13,780 nt of DNA from the NCBI GenBank assembly GCA_002376965.1, contig DFOV01000250.1, positions 1-13,780 of the forward strand. Reading direction: 5' to 3'. A program made the translations under genes and the position numbers. The stretch is from Gammaproteobacteria bacterium UBA3532. GTDB taxonomy: Bacteria; Pseudomonadota; Gammaproteobacteria; Enterobacterales; UBA3532. Shown here one piece after another: positions 12,375 to 13,780 of this stretch; positions within the stretch are counted from its first letter, which is position 1; the number at the start of each line of letters is the position of its first letter. A model generated the notes under the pieces. It was not told the origin of the DNA and made no database searches. It worked only from the letters and a program-made list of their open reading frames with translations.

Positions 12375-13780
12375 ATGCCAGATTTACACGACCTCTCGCT
12401 GCTGATCGACTCACGTGTTGCTATTATCACCATATCCAGCCACGAAGAGCAGCGCACCCTCGACCTTCTTAAACGGGTTGCCTCCCACATTCGTAAACCG
12501 GCTTATAGCTGGAGCATTACCAAAGGACTGGTTCGTTATGATGTTGCGCATGCCATTGCCAGCAGTGACTTCACCAAAGATCCGGTTGCCGTTCTTAAAT
12601 CCATAGAAAAGACGGCCGATCCGTCGCTGTTTGTGCTGTGTGACTACCACCCGTATTTCGAGAACGCACCGGAAACCTGTCGCCAGTTGCGAGAAATAGC
12701 GATGGCCCACAGCTTGAATGGCCATACCGTGGTGTTGTTAAGCCATGAAGTGACTGTGCCTAAAGAGTTGTCGAGCTATTGTGCCTCTTATCAACTGTCA
12801 TTGCCTACGGCTGAAGAAATCGAGCAAATTGTGCGCGATGTCGCAAAAGAGTGGATGCAGACGAAACGCAAACGCGTTGCTACTGAGCCTGAGTGTTTAA
12901 AATTGCTGGTTAAAAACCTGGCCGGACTTTCCACCAAGGATGTAGAAAGACTGGCTCGTCAGGCGATCTTTAATGACGGCGCTATCACCCGTGATGATAT
13001 TACCGAGGTGAACAAGGCCAAGTATGAATTGCTGGATATGGGCAGCGTGGTTAGCTTCGAGCATGAAACCTCCGATTTTGCCAATATCGGCGGCCTTGGT
13101 CGATTGAAAAGCTGGATCAGCCAGCGTAAACCGGCCGTGCTCGGCGATATCAATATTCCGGGCTTGTCCGCTCCTAAAGGCGTTTTACTGCTAGGTGTGC
13201 AAGGGGCCGGTAAAAGCCTTGCGGCAAAGGCGATTGCAGGAGTTTTAAGTGTGCCATTGTTGCGTTTGGATTTCGCAACCCTTTACAACAAGTATATTGG
13301 CGAGAGCGAAAAGAACCTGATTAAAGCGTTGGAAATGTCGCAAACCATGTCGCCTTGTGTTTTGTGGATGGATGAGATTGAAAAAGGTGTTGGGACGACA
13401 GGCTCTGACAACGACACCTCCCGCCGTTTACTCGGCACCCTCTTAACTTGGATGTCAGAAAAACATGAGGGCGTATTTATTGTCGCCACGGCCAATGATA
13501 TTCAAATCCTCCCGCCTGAACTGATTCGAAAAGGCCGATTCGACGAAATTTTCTTTGTCGATTTGCCCAACAAACAAGGTCGCGAAGAGATTCTGCGTAT
13601 TCATCTCAAAATGCGCGAGCAAAACCCTGATAACTTTGCTATTTCTGAATTGGCTGATGCCTGCGATGGATTTTCGGGGGCGGAAATTGAGCAAGCGGTG
13701 GTTGCTTCGCTTTATTCGGCCTATGGCGTGGGCCAACCTCTGGCGACGCGCCATGTGAAAGCCAGCTTCGAAGAAACCAG
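12375..13780 (+). CDS. Ycf46-like AAA ATPase, 3' end outside the window
   Basis: 468 codons are present without a stop. An N-terminal domain of about 230 residues (starting [20 protein letters not shown], with HEEQR near 23-27) precedes a AAA core. The core has Walker A GVQGAGKS (274-281), Walker B VLWMDE (329-334), sensor-1 asparagine in VATAND (374) and the arginine pair RKGRFDE (385-391), followed by the small helical lid SGAEIEQAV. This layout matches the COG0464/Ycf46 group of cytoplasmic AAA proteins in cyanobacteria, plastids and gammaproteobacteria, whose bacterial role is poorly defined. Start choice: ATG 12375 has AAGGA 12 bases upstream. An in-frame ATG at 12345 would add 10 residues but lacks a ribosome binding site. 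It is separated from the polysaccharide genes by the RNA gene and is probably unrelated to them. Confidence 0.88.
   Translation, partial: MPDLHDLSLLIDSRVAIITISSHEEQRTLDLLKRVASHIRKPAYSWSITKGLVRYDVAHAIASSDFTKDPVAVLKSIEKTADPSLFVLCDYHPYFENAPETCRQLREIAMAHSLNGHTVVLLSHEVTVPKELSSYCASYQLSLPTAEEIEQIVRDVAKEWMQTKRKRVATEPECLKLLVKNLAGLSTKDVERLARQAIFNDGAITRDDITEVNKAKYELLDMGSVVSFEHETSDFANIGGLGRLKSWISQRKPAVLGDINIPGLSAPKGVLLLGVQGAGKSLAAKAIAGVLSVPLLRLDFATLYNKYIGESEKNLIKALEMSQTMSPCVLWMDEIEKGVGTTGSDNDTSRRLLGTLLTWMSEKHEGVFIVATANDIQILPPELIRKGRFDEIFFVDLPNKQGREEILRIHLKMREQNPDNFAISELADACDGFSGAEIEQAVVASLYSAYGVGQPLATRHVKASFEET

Overview
The window reads as part of an exopolysaccharide or capsule locus of a Gram-negative bacterium, most likely a marine gammaproteobacterium. 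The reasons are outer-membrane export proteins, lipoprotein signals, a carbohydrate sulfotransferase, candidate sigma-54 promoters and a long CsrB-type regulatory RNA. No rRNA, tRNA, insertion sequence or CRISPR array is visible. The species cannot be named from the sequence alone.

Layout. (1) Positions 1-5272 hold a tight minus-strand export operon. In transcription order it encodes a small membrane protein, a lipoprotein ending in a thrombospondin type 3-like calcium motif, a 945-947 residue Wza-like export protein with about seven SLBB-like repeats, and a Wzz-type polysaccharide co-polymerase. A further gene appears to start about 20 bases later and runs off the left edge. (2) Positions 5273-5665 are a divergent control region with three tandem 14-base repeats, two TTTGCAAA palindromes and a candidate sigma-54 promoter. 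(3) Positions 5666-8951 hold a plus-strand operon: a PAPS-dependent sulfotransferase, a multi-pass Wzy/ligase-like protein and a GT4 glycosyltransferase. (4) Positions 8952-9389 are a second control region, with a tandemly duplicated 18-base sigma-54-like promoter and another TTTGCAAA palindrome. (5) Positions 9390-11634 hold pssD, pssE and a Wzx flippase, coupled by 4-base overlaps. (6) A terminator at 11736-11766 works in both directions. On its far side lies a minus-strand, purine-rich RNA (about 12047 to 11733) with 22 GGA motifs, which I call a CsrB/RsmB-type CsrA-sequestering sRNA. (7) From 12375 to the right edge runs a Ycf46-like AAA ATPase, probably unrelated to the polysaccharide genes.

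How the genes fit together. PssD/PssE and the GT4 enzyme would build a lipid-linked repeat unit, and the sulfotransferase would sulfate it in the cytoplasm. Wzx would flip it, the Wzy-like protein polymerise it under Wzz length control, and the SLBB protein with its lipoprotein partner export it. Both plus-strand operons carry sigma-54-like promoters with TTTGCAAA palindromes 100-250 bases upstream, which suggests one shared enhancer-binding activator. The neighbouring CsrB-like RNA adds a possible second, post-transcriptional layer. The initiating phosphoglycosyltransferase and any tyrosine kinase are not in the window.
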